Shown one piece after another: positions 1 through 5,551 of a stretch of 5,551 nucleotides of DNA. The position numbers were made by a program, and so were the translations under genes. The DNA is taken from positions 1 through 5,551 of the forward strand of contig SXHM01000224.1 of the NCBI GenBank assembly GCA_005773695.1, in the 5' to 3' direction. Source of the DNA: Bacteroidota bacterium (GTDB lineage: Bacteria > Bacteroidota > Bacteroidia > SXHM01). The notes under the pieces were generated by a model. The model was not told the origin of the DNA. It made no database searches and was given only the letters and a program-made list of their open reading frames with translations. Position 1 is the stretch's first letter, and every line of letters begins with the position of its first letter.

Positions 1-181
1 GTTTAATGGCGAACTTAAATTCAATGCATCAAAACCTGATGGCACTCCCCGCAAACTGATGGATGTAAGCAAACTTCACTCATTCGGTTGGAAACACAAG
101 ATAGATTTGGAGCAAGGGATAACTATGGTTTACAATTCTCCTGAAACAATCAGTAAATTCAGCACGGCAACTGTTGCCTGA
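1..181 (+). CDS. fcl: GDP-L-fucose synthase, C-terminal end (partial)
   Basis: Only the last 59 codons are present, read in the frame starting at base 2 and ending at TGA 179-181; the 5' part lies outside the window. The peptide contains [18 protein letters not shown] followed by HSFGW. This matches the strongly conserved C-terminus of GDP-L-fucose synthase (Fcl/WcaG; E. coli reads [15 protein letters not shown]...LGW). The family is a cytoplasmic NADPH-dependent epimerase/reductase of the extended SDR type that turns GDP-4-keto-6-deoxymannose into GDP-L-fucose, the donor for fucosyl residues in surface glycans. The catalytic Ser-Tyr-Lys residues would lie upstream and cannot be checked. The stop codon is 7 bp before the ATG of the next gene, suggesting co-transcription with the export genes downstream. 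The identification rests on a short but very characteristic motif. Confidence 0.9.
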   Translation, partial: FNGELKFNASKPDGTPRKLMDVSKLHSFGWKHKIDLEQGITMVYNSPETISKFSTATVA

Positions 182-188
182 TAACCGG

Positions 189-1835
189 ATGAACAGCCGG
201 TTGACACAAAAAGTAGTCTTTTATCTTCTTGTTTCTGTCCTGCTGCTATTAGTTTATCCGCTTGACCTTTATTTCCCTACCGGCAACCAGTGTATCTATT
301 TTTTCTGGGGAATAAAGAACAGTGGTTTCGGTTTTCTTGAACACGATTTTCTTGCAACGCAGGCTGACCCTTTTCCATTGTTTTCGTGGTTGGTGCAGTA
401 TTCATACAGTTTCTTTGGTTCCAATAGTTTCCTCTACTTGTATTGGTTGTTGAACCTGGTTTATGTTATTGCCATTTTTGAAATAGCAGAAGAAGTATGT
501 AAACAGCTTTCGTTAAAGTTGAATAAACTGTTGTTTACATCCGTTTTTCTTTTTGCTAATTCTACCTTCATCTGGGGATTCTTCTTTTCACGTTTCTTTA
601 ACCTTGATTTGCGCTGGGCATGGGACTCAGGATTTGCGGAACAGGGAATTCTAAGGGGCTATTTTCAGCCTTCTGTTTTTGGTGTTTTTATTTTGTTGTC
701 GGTTGCGCTGTTTGTAAAAAGAAGAATTCTGCTGGCATTTGTTTCGGCAGCAGCGGCAGCTTGTTTCCATGCAAATTATTTACTCGTTAGTGCAGTATTC
801 ATTAGTGTTTACCTCTTGTTATTACTGAAAGAAAAGAACTACAAAACAGCAATTATTGGCAGTATAGTTTCACTCGCGATTGTGCTTCCTTACCTGCTTT
901 ATGTTTTCAAAAATTTCGGAACAACTTCTCCTGAAACTATAGAATATGTCCGTAATAACATCAGAGGCCATATTCACTTTGATTACAAGGTGTGGATGAA
1001 TTTTGAGGCGTTTTTACAAATGGCATTAATTGGCTGTGCATTGTGGCTTATTAGAAAAACTGTTTTGTTTTTTCCGCTGTCAATTGGCTTAACGGTTCTT
1101 GTTGTGTTTACGTTAGTCACCTTTGCCTCAGGAAGTATTTTTCTCTTGAACTTAACTCCGTGGAGAATATCGGTGGTGCTTGTTCCGGTTGCGGTTGCAA
1201 TTGTTGTGGCGCATCTTTCATCAATTACATATACTAAACTGAGTTACCTGATTATTTCCACTATTCTTTCAGCTACGCTCTCCGCTTTATACTTCCGTGC
1301 TTTCGGAAATAGTTCCTATGATTTTATCTTTCAATGGAGAATACAAACTCTGATTGTCTTTGTTGTAATGTTTGGTGTTGTTCTGCTTCTTGAGAAGTAT
1401 TTACCTCACCAGAATGTTAAAAGCATTCCTTCATTATCGGCACTGCTTCTTGTTGTTTGCCTTGGTTTGTCGGGAATGCTTTTTCATAAAAGCGACACTG
1501 CAAGCAAGCAGGAATTAGTTGCATTTGTCCGCAAGAATAGTGCGGAGAAACAGTACTATCTTATATCAACTGAATTTACAGATTTCAGGCTTGCAACAGG
1601 TGTTCCCGTGTTTGTTGACAGCACTATTTATCACAGTAATACTTTGCCTGAATGGGATAAGAGGGTAAAAATTGCCAATCGGTTTTTTGCTGCAAGAGAT
1701 ACTGTTTTGTTGGATTCATTGGTAAGAAATTGCGGTATTACTCATATCATTGCAAAAGAGGATTTTGATTTTAATGAGGGTAACGAAGTTTACCGTAACA
1801 AGCGATACACTATTTTTGAAGTAAGTGAGCAGTAA
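189..1835 (+). CDS. Polytopic membrane protein, GT-C/DUF6798-like, putative glycan-assembly protein
   Basis: This is a 548-residue protein if started at ATG 189. A TTG start at 174 would add five residues and overlap the fcl stop by 8 bp; I prefer ATG because it is the common codon and leaves a normal 7-bp gap. Residues 8-25 form the first membrane helix, and about 11-12 hydrophobic segments follow up to about residue 431. The last ~115 residues are hydrophilic and probably periplasmic. Visible landmarks: an acidic first loop FLEHDFLATQADP (49-61), AEQGILRGYFQPS (150-162), FHANYLL (193-199), and in the tail DFRLATGVPVFVD (465-477) then EW..R (488-492). From memory these resemble an uncharacterised family (DUF6798-like) in which the first loop reads ...WLANTADPTPVF and the tail ...FRL.TG.P.FVD. 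An acidic first outer loop plus many helices and a soluble tail is also the plan of GT-C glycosyltransferases using polyprenyl-linked donors. Position between fcl and wzm/wzt supports a glycan role, but no activity is shown. The 3' end overlaps the permease gene by 11 bp. Confidence 0.8.
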   Translation: MNSRLTQKVVFYLLVSVLLLLVYPLDLYFPTGNQCIYFFWGIKNSGFGFLEHDFLATQADPFPLFSWLVQYSYSFFGSNSFLYLYWLLNLVYVIAIFEIAEEVCKQLSLKLNKLLFTSVFLFANSTFIWGFFFSRFFNLDLRWAWDSGFAEQGILRGYFQPSVFGVFILLSVALFVKRRILLAFVSAAAAACFHANYLLVSAVFISVYLLLLLKEKNYKTAIIGSIVSLAIVLPYLLYVFKNFGTTSPETIEYVRNNIRGHIHFDYKVWMNFEAFLQMALIGCALWLIRKTVLFFPLSIGLTVLVVFTLVTFASGSIFLLNLTPWRISVVLVPVAVAIVVAHLSSITYTKLSYLIISTILSATLSALYFRAFGNSSYDFIFQWRIQTLIVFVVMFGVVLLLEKYLPHQNVKSIPSLSALLLVVCLGLSGMLFHKSDTASKQELVAFVRKNSAEKQYYLISTEFTDFRLATGVPVFVDSTIYHSNTLPEWDKRVKIANRFFAARDTVLLDSLVRNCGITHIIAKEDFDFNEGNEVYRNKRYTIFEVSEQ

Positions 1836-2658
1836 GGATAACACATTTGTAATTGATGCAAACAGCAGAACGCCTCTAAATCTGAAGGAGATATGGGAGT
1901 TTCGTGAGTTGCTCTATTTCTTTGCCTGGCGCGATATTAAGGTAAAGTATAAGCAGACCTTTCTGGGTGTTACCTGGGCTTTTATTCAACCCTTTCTGAT
2001 GATGTTGGTGTTGAATATTTTTTTCGGACAGATGTTGCATTTCCCTTCCGAGACCTTGCCTTATTCGGTTTTTGCTTTTACAGGCTTAATCATCTGGAAT
2101 ATTTTTTCAAGCGGCACCATCAATTCCAGCAACAGCATGCTGTCAAATGCGGTGATTATTAAAAAGAATTATTTTCCGCGCATTATACTTCCGCTTGCAG
2201 CTGTTATTGTTTCGCTTTTTGATTTTCTTGTATCGTTCTTTCTCTTTGGTGGCTTGCTAGTCTGGTTCAGAGTATTGCCTGATGTATTCCGTTTCTTTGC
2301 ATTTTTCCCGTTTGCAGTTTTAATTGCATTGATAACAACCGTTGGCACAGGAGTAATAATCGGTGCCATGAGCATCCGTTTCCGCGACTTTAGGATTGTT
2401 ATGCCTTTTATGATTCAACTTTTACTTTTCATCACTCCGGTTATTTATCCTATATCGGCTATCTCTAATAAAACGTTGTATCATGCACTTGCTTTGAATC
2501 CTATGGCAGGTGCTATAAGTCTTGCACGTGCTTCACTTACCCACAATCCTGTGGACTGGACTATTATTGCAATAAGCGGGGGAATGGCAGTTTTTATTTT
2601 CATTCTCGGATTATTGGTTTTTAAAAAGAACGAAACACTGATTTCAGATTTTGCATAA
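1825..2658 (+). CDS. wzm: ABC-2 type polysaccharide/O-antigen export permease (Wzm family)
   Basis: The protein has 277 residues, within the usual 260-290 for Wzm-like permeases. Its N-terminus has the family hallmark AWRDIKVKYKQTFLGVTWAF (34-53): an amphipathic interface segment, then QPFLMMLVLNIFF beginning the first membrane helix. Further conserved parts are YSVFAFTGLIIWNIFSSG (80-97), the coupling-type stretch IIKKNYFPRIILPLAA (111-126), IRFRDFRIVMPFMIQL (184-199), the re-entrant-like FITPVIYP (202-209) and ALNPMAGAI (223-231). About six membrane segments are expected. The family forms a homodimeric inner-membrane channel that, with a Wzt ATPase, moves undecaprenyl-linked glycans out of the cytoplasm. 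The start is GTG at 1825: no ATG exists before the conserved core, and the next in-frame candidates would remove it. This start gives an 11-bp overlap with the preceding gene, so translational coupling is likely. No Shine-Dalgarno sequence is evident. The cognate ATPase gene follows after 5 bp. The substrate cannot be read from the permease; teichoic-acid-type (TagG) relatives look similar. Confidence 0.93.
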   Translation: MSSKDNTFVIDANSRTPLNLKEIWEFRELLYFFAWRDIKVKYKQTFLGVTWAFIQPFLMMLVLNIFFGQMLHFPSETLPYSVFAFTGLIIWNIFSSGTINSSNSMLSNAVIIKKNYFPRIILPLAAVIVSLFDFLVSFFLFGGLLVWFRVLPDVFRFFAFFPFAVLIALITTVGTGVIIGAMSIRFRDFRIVMPFMIQLLLFITPVIYPISAISNKTLYHALALNPMAGAISLARASLTHNPVDWTIIAISGGMAVFIFILGLLVFKKNETLISDFA

Positions 2659-2663
2659 ACGTT

Positions 2664-3872
2664 ATGAAAACAATTCTGGAAGTTAATAATGTTTCAAAAA
2701 AATATTCGCTCAGCGGAATTAATCCTGCCTATCAGACATTGAGCGGCTCAATGACCAATTTTTTCAAAGGACGAAAAAATGAAGAACGCGAATTCTGGGC
2801 ATTGAATGATATTAATTTTGAAGTAAAGGAAGGCGACACTCTTGGCATTATTGGCAGAAATGGTGCAGGTAAGACAACATTGCTTAAAATCATTTCACGC
2901 ATTACTTCACCAACGAGTGGAAGAATAACGGGCAAAGGAAAAGTAACCAGTTTACTTGAAGTAGGAACTGGTTTTCACCTCGAGCTTACGGGAAGAGAAA
3001 ATATTTACATGAACGGCTCTATTCTTGGTTTGAAGAAGAAAGAAATTGATTCTAAACTCGAAGAAATAGTTGAGTTTTCGGGAGTAGGGGAGTTTATCGA
3101 CAATCCGTTAAAATTCTATTCCAGCGGAATGCAGCTCAGGCTTGCATTCTCTATCGGTGCACATCTGGATACTGAGATTTTGGCAATTGATGAGGTTCTT
3201 GCAGTTGGTGATTCGCTCTTTCAGCAGAAGTGTATTGAAAAGATGACTTCCATTGTGAAGAGTGGAAGAACCATTCTCTTTGTCTCGCATAACATGCAGG
3301 CGTTGAAAACAATTTGCAACAAAGCAATAGTGCTCGATGCAGGCAAAAAAAAATTTGACGGAACTGCAGAAGCAGCTGTTGACTATTATAATACCGAGCA
3401 CCGATTACAAGGACAAACCATCAACCTGCTTGATTTACCAAGAGGAAAGTATGCAGGCGAACTGATTTTCAGAGAACTGAGATTTGCTTCACCTGCATTT
3501 CAATTCGGAGAAGATATTTCGTTTTCTGTTTTACTGAAAACAGTTAATCCATCTGCAAGAAAAGACAATGTTATTTTTGGTGCCAATGTGGTTGACCGTT
3601 TTGGTAACAATATATATCACATCAGTAATATCCTCACCAATCAACCATTTTCTCATAATGCAGATAGCGATGAATATCAGTTCTCAATAGAAAATAATCT
3701 TCGTCCGGGTAAATACAGGCTTACACTTTGCCTTACCGTGAATGATGTAGTTCAGGATTTTTTTACAGAATTAATTAACTTTACCGTTGAGGAAGGAAAT
3801 CCGTATGGTTTTTCAAAAACAGAGTTTATTCAGGGGATGGTGTTTACGGAGTTTGAGATTAAAAAGTTTTAA
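2664..3872 (+). CDS. wzt: Polysaccharide export ABC transporter ATPase with C-terminal glycan-binding domain (Wzt family)
   Basis: The product has 402 residues, the length of Wzt proteins with an added C-terminal domain rather than the ~250 of a bare ATPase. Residues 1-245 are the nucleotide-binding domain: Walker A GRNGAGKT (64-71), the Wzt/TagH-type stretch LLEVGTGFHLELTGRENIY (97-115), signature SSGMQ (153-157), Walker B ILAIDE (172-177, D176 and catalytic E177), D-loop VGD (181-183) and switch histidine H209 in FVSHNM. No clear Q-loop glutamine is visible around 98-108; as I recall, relatives are similar there. A longer stretch (18-46) lies between the first strand and Walker A, as in this family. 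Residues about 265-402 look like the beta-sandwich Wzt C-terminal domain (FGEDISFSVLL, FGANVVDRFGN, RPGKYRLTL), which in characterised relatives recognises the modified non-reducing end of the glycan. ATP hydrolysis would drive export through the adjacent permease. A nine-A run at codons 228-230 sits at the domain join. The gene is complete and starts at ATG, 5 bp after wzm. Confidence 0.95.
   Translation: MKTILEVNNVSKKYSLSGINPAYQTLSGSMTNFFKGRKNEEREFWALNDINFEVKEGDTLGIIGRNGAGKTTLLKIISRITSPTSGRITGKGKVTSLLEVGTGFHLELTGRENIYMNGSILGLKKKEIDSKLEEIVEFSGVGEFIDNPLKFYSSGMQLRLAFSIGAHLDTEILAIDEVLAVGDSLFQQKCIEKMTSIVKSGRTILFVSHNMQALKTICNKAIVLDAGKKKFDGTAEAAVDYYNTEHRLQGQTINLLDLPRGKYAGELIFRELRFASPAFQFGEDISFSVLLKTVNPSARKDNVIFGANVVDRFGNNIYHISNILTNQPFSHNADSDEYQFSIENNLRPGKYRLTLCLTVNDVVQDFFTELINFTVEEGNPYGFSKTEFIQGMVFTEFEIKKF
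3345..3353 (+). repeat. A9 homopolymer inside wzt at the ATPase/glycan-binding domain join
   Basis: Nine consecutive A's encode Lys228-Lys230 (codons AAA AAA AAA) and are followed directly by TTTGAC. If one A were gained, by replication or RNA polymerase slippage, the frame would read AAA ATT TGA and stop at once, giving an ATPase domain without the C-terminal domain. The run itself is seen directly; any slippage is inference. Confidence 0.9.
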
Positions 3873-3905
3873 CACAATTTGGTTGAAAATAAAATCGGGA
3901 ATGTA

Positions 3906-3925
3906 AAATTGCTGTCAGCTAATTT
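3906..3925 (+). other. Imperfect inverted repeat in the wzt-glcD gap
   Basis: AAATTGCT (3906-3913) pairs with AGC-t-AATTT (3917-3925) around a 3-nt loop, with one bulged T. It lies 34 bp after the wzt stop and just upstream of the possible -7 box. It is AT-rich and weak, with only a short interrupted U-tract (AATTTCT), so it could be a poor terminator for the polysaccharide operon, a regulatory site, or chance. Confidence 0.3.
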
Positions 3926-3935
3926 CTCATGTTTG
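3909..3935 (+). promoter_or_regulatory. Possible Bacteroidota-type promoter for the glcD-like gene
   Basis: CATGTTTG (3928-3935) matches seven of eight positions of the Bacteroidota -7 consensus TAnnTTTG. A TTG at 3909-3911 is a -33 candidate, with a 16-bp spacer, slightly shorter than usual. Transcription would begin roughly ten bases downstream and leave a very short AT-rich leader before ATG 3955, with no Shine-Dalgarno sequence. The rest of the 82-bp gap (3873-3954) holds only the imperfect inverted repeat. Confidence 0.35.
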
Positions 3936-3954
3936 CTTTGCATATTTTTATTCC

Positions 3955-5367
3955 ATGAACTATACTAAAGTAACACCCGAACTGCTTGAACAATTTAAAA
4001 AAATTGTAGGTAATGATTTTGTTTTTGTTGATGCCGAAACACTGGAGATAAACGCATCGGACGAAACAGAAGATCACAAATTTATTCCTGAAGTGGTTGT
4101 AAAACCTGCCAATACAGCAGAGATTTCGCAGGTGATGAAAATCTGCAATGAAGCTTTTGTAGCGGTTACTCCTCGCGGAGGAGGAACTGGTTTGAGCGGG
4201 GGCGCTTTGCCACTTGCTGCAGGTGTAGTGCTCTCAACTGAACGATTAAACAAGATCATAGAAATTGACGAGCGCAACTTACAGGCAACTGTTGAACCTG
4301 GAGTAATCACCGAAGTTTTTCAAAATGCAGTAAAAGAAAAGGGATTATTTTATCCGCCAGATCCAAGCAGTCGCGGAACGTGCTTCTTAGGAGGAAATTT
4401 AGCCGAAAATGCAGGCGGACCAAAAGCTGTGAAATATGGAGTTACCCGCGATTATGTATTAAATATGGAAGTGGTTTTACCAACAGGTGAAATCATTAAA
4501 ACAGCTGCAAACGTTTTAAAAAACTCAACCGGATATAACCTTACACAATTGATGTGCGGCAGTGAAGGAACGCTGGGCATCATTACCAAAATAGTCTTTA
4601 AACTTCGTCCGCTGCCACAAAAAGATGTAACACTATTGGTTCCGTTTTCCTCTTCCGAAGAAGCGTGTCGCGGAATAACTGCAGTTTATATGGCAGGAAT
4701 AAATCCTTCGGGAATGGAGTTTGTAGAGCGCGAAGCCATTGTAAAAACCAAAACCTATCTGGAAGATTTAGGCAAAGGTGTTAACATTGATTTACCTGAC
4801 GGAATAAATGCACACCTGATCATTGAATTAGATGGCAACGATGAAGAAGTGCTGATGCGTGATGCTGAAAAAATTATGTCAACACTGGCAGATTATGAAA
4901 CAGGTGAAATTCTTTTTGCTGATTCTGCACAACAAAAAGAAGAATTGTGGCGACTACGCAGAAATGTTTCTCCGGCAGTAAATGCATATTCACTTACAAA
5001 GGCAGAAGATGTAGTTGTTCCCCGCGCAGCACTTCCTGTATTGATTACTTCTATTAAAGAAATCGGAAAAGAATTCAACTTCAATTCAGTTTGCTACGGC
5101 CACGCTGGTGATGGCAACCTGCACATCAACATTATGAAAGAACAACTAAGTGATGATTGGTGGAATAAAGAAGTTAATGAAGGCATTGCAAAAATTTTTA
5201 AACGTGTTGTAGAATTAGGCGGAACTCTTTCAGGTGAGCACGGAATAGGAATTGCCAAACGCCCTTATATGTCACTTGCAATGGGCGAAGTAAACCTGAA
5301 CCTGATGCGCGGAATTAAAAAGGTTTTTGACCCAAAAGGAATTTTAAATCCCGGAAAAATTTTCTGA
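3955..5367 (+). CDS. glcD: FAD-linked 2-hydroxyacid dehydrogenase (glycolate oxidase GlcD / D-lactate dehydrogenase family)
   Basis: The 470-residue product has the length of GlcD-like flavoproteins and shows both family domains. The FAD-binding PCMH-type domain covers about 45-220: VVVKPANTAEI (47-57), the pyrophosphate-binding PRGGGTGLSGGA (73-84), YPPDPSSRGTCFLGGNLAENAGGPKAVKYG as one conserved stretch (133-162), and GSEGTLGIIT (202-211). The C-terminal FAD-oxidase domain has YGHAGDGNLHIN (381-392) and SGEHGIG (426-432). In characterised relatives the two histidines here (H383, H390) and E428 bind a divalent metal at the substrate site, and H429 is catalytic; all are present. It ends with the typical FDPKGILNPGK. 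The family oxidises D-2-hydroxyacids such as glycolate, D-lactate or D-2-hydroxyglutarate to 2-oxoacids. Substrate and electron acceptor cannot be decided from sequence: no GlcE or GlcF gene adjoins it here. No signal peptide or membrane helix is seen, so it is probably cytoplasmic or peripheral. It starts at ATG 3955 and appears to have its own promoter and terminator. Confidence 0.93.
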   Translation: MNYTKVTPELLEQFKKIVGNDFVFVDAETLEINASDETEDHKFIPEVVVKPANTAEISQVMKICNEAFVAVTPRGGGTGLSGGALPLAAGVVLSTERLNKIIEIDERNLQATVEPGVITEVFQNAVKEKGLFYPPDPSSRGTCFLGGNLAENAGGPKAVKYGVTRDYVLNMEVVLPTGEIIKTAANVLKNSTGYNLTQLMCGSEGTLGIITKIVFKLRPLPQKDVTLLVPFSSSEEACRGITAVYMAGINPSGMEFVEREAIVKTKTYLEDLGKGVNIDLPDGINAHLIIELDGNDEEVLMRDAEKIMSTLADYETGEILFADSAQQKEELWRLRRNVSPAVNAYSLTKAEDVVVPRAALPVLITSIKEIGKEFNFNSVCYGHAGDGNLHINIMKEQLSDDWWNKEVNEGIAKIFKRVVELGGTLSGEHGIGIAKRPYMSLAMGEVNLNLMRGIKKVFDPKGILNPGKIF

Positions 5368-5370
5368 TCC

Positions 5371-5395
5371 GGGTGCTGCTCGCACTCTATTTCTT
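5371..5395 (+). terminator. Rho-independent terminator after the glcD-like gene
   Basis: Three bases after the TGA stop (5365-5367), GGGTGC (5371-5376) pairs with GCACTC (5382-5387), including one G-U pair, around the loop TGCTC. The T-rich tail TATTTCTT (5388-5395) follows. Position and form fit an intrinsic terminator, although the stem is only six pairs and the T-tract is interrupted. Confidence 0.55.
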
Positions 5396-5400
5396 AAAAA

Positions 5401-5416
5401 ACTGATAATAATCAGT
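5401..5416 (+). other. Perfect 6-bp inverted repeat (ACTGAT-aata-ATCAGT)
   Basis: ACTGAT (5401-5406) and ATCAGT (5411-5416) are exact reverse complements around a 4-nt loop. On the + strand no T-run follows. On the - strand the hairpin would be followed by six T's (complement of 5395-5400 plus the adjacent A), like a weak terminator for leftward transcription. An operator-like site is also possible. The stem is AT-rich, so chance cannot be excluded. Confidence 0.4.
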
Positions 5417-5424
5417 AAGCAATC

Positions 5425-5441
5425 ATGATGCCTGTCATCAT
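5425..5441 (+). other. Perfect 6-bp inverted repeat touching the -33 element
   Basis: ATGATG (5425-5430) and CATCAT (5436-5441) are exact reverse complements around CCTGT. The right arm ends on the first T of the TTG -33 candidate of the downstream gene, so a protein bound here could affect that promoter. There is no supporting second copy in the window, and a short palindrome can occur by chance. Confidence 0.35.
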
Positions 5442-5468
5442 TGAAACTTATTGCCTTCTTTAGTTTTG
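5441..5468 (+). promoter_or_regulatory. Bacteroidota-type promoter of the downstream (TerB-like) gene
   Basis: TAGTTTTG at 5461-5468 matches TAnnTTTG exactly, and TTG at 5441-5443 lies 17 bp upstream, within the spacing known for Bacteroidota vegetative sigma factor promoters. The predicted start of transcription falls near 5475, leaving a leader of about 10-12 bases before ATG 5486. It sits in a terminator-bounded gap directly before a gene start, which supports it further. Confidence 0.65.
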
Positions 5469-5485
5469 TATACTAAATAATAATT

Positions 5486-5551
5486 ATGATTATAAAAAGC
5501 TATTACAAAGAACTCGGGAAACTGTTATATGCAGTTGCTAAAGCAGATGGA
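5486..5551 (+). CDS. N-terminus of an unidentified protein, possibly TerB-like (partial)
   Basis: An open frame begins at ATG 5486 and runs 22 codons to the window end without a stop. The peptide ends with KLLYAVAKADG. In the TerB / TerB-like (DUF533-like) helical family, a first helix ending in L..A.A.ADG is typical, with ADG heading an acidic metal-binding-like turn; this is the only hint of identity. Such proteins are small, all-helical, and in many cases of unclear role; some are linked to tellurite resistance or stress. The well-formed promoter directly upstream and the lack of overlap with other genes make the start believable. There is no Shine-Dalgarno sequence, only an AT-rich leader. 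The assignment is tentative because about 80% or more of the protein is missing. Confidence 0.5.
   Translation, partial: MIIKSYYKELGKLLYAVAKADG

Noticed and set aside
136..937. A 12-base direct repeat (TTCTCCTGAAAC) near 136 and near 927
   Set aside because: It encodes part of S-P-E-T in two unrelated proteins and there are no flanking target-site or transposase signs; coincidence.
189..2658. T-rich coding strand in the two membrane-protein genes compared with the A-rich glcD-like gene, as a possible sign of gene transfer
   Set aside because: Hydrophobic codons (TTT, CTT, GTT, ATT) explain the T-richness, so it is not good evidence of foreign origin.
2169..3401. Minus-strand open frames within wzm and wzt (2169-2375, 2732-2935, 3108-3401)
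   Set aside because: They lie opposite well-conserved coding sequence, have low-complexity or unfamiliar translations and no promoter or neighbour of their own, so they are shadows.
3991..4006. Perfect inverted repeat CAATTT-aaaa-AAATTG near the start of the glcD-like gene
   Set aside because: It is inside coding sequence for QFKKIV, all AT-rich and weak; it is expected by chance in AT-rich DNA.
4074..5084. Minus-strand open frames within the glcD-like gene (4074-4310, 4893-5084)
   Set aside because: They are opposite conserved FAD-domain and C-terminal motifs, and no recognisable protein results.
1..5551. Search by eye for tRNA/rRNA genes, CRISPR repeats, insertion-sequence ends, toxin-antitoxin or defence genes
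   Set aside because: No regularly spaced repeats, transposase motifs, cloverleaf-type sequence or nuclease motifs were seen; nearly all of the window is occupied by the genes listed.

Overview
The window most likely comes from a member of the Bacteroidota. Three things suggest this. The DNA is AT-rich. No start codon has a convincing Shine-Dalgarno sequence. One intergenic gap carries an exact TAnnTTTG box with a TTG 17 bp upstream, the -7/-33 promoter form known from that phylum. I cannot name a genus. All supported genes lie on the + strand.

Positions 1-2658 plus 2664-3872 form one tight surface-polysaccharide gene run. It starts with the 3' end of a GDP-L-fucose synthase gene (a sugar-nucleotide supplier). 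Next comes a 548-residue polytopic membrane protein with a soluble C-terminal tail; its function is unknown and it looks like a GT-C-type or DUF6798-like protein. The run ends with an ABC-2 polysaccharide export permease (Wzm type) and its ATPase (Wzt type). The ATPase has an extra C-terminal beta-rich domain of the kind that binds the non-reducing end of a finished glycan. Junctions are +7 bp (or an 8-bp overlap, depending on the start), an 11-bp overlap and +5 bp, so the run is very probably one transcript with translational coupling. The simplest reading is that fucose-containing or related glycan chains are built on a lipid carrier in the cytoplasm and exported by the Wzm/Wzt pair, with the membrane protein acting on the same glycan or its lipid-linked precursor.

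Positions 3873-3954 are a short gap with a possible promoter. Positions 3955-5367 encode a GlcD-like FAD-dependent 2-hydroxyacid dehydrogenase, a metabolic gene with no evident link to the polysaccharide genes. It is followed immediately by a plausible Rho-independent terminator, then a second small inverted repeat, a third one touching the -33 element, and a very good Bacteroidota promoter. That promoter drives the first 22 codons of a new gene, possibly TerB-like, which is cut by the window end.

I do not see a defence system, mobile element, CRISPR array or RNA gene. The most notable points are the uncharacterised membrane protein embedded in the export operon, and a run of nine A's in the ATPase gene exactly at the join between its motor and its glycan-recognition domain, where gain of one A would give an immediate stop.
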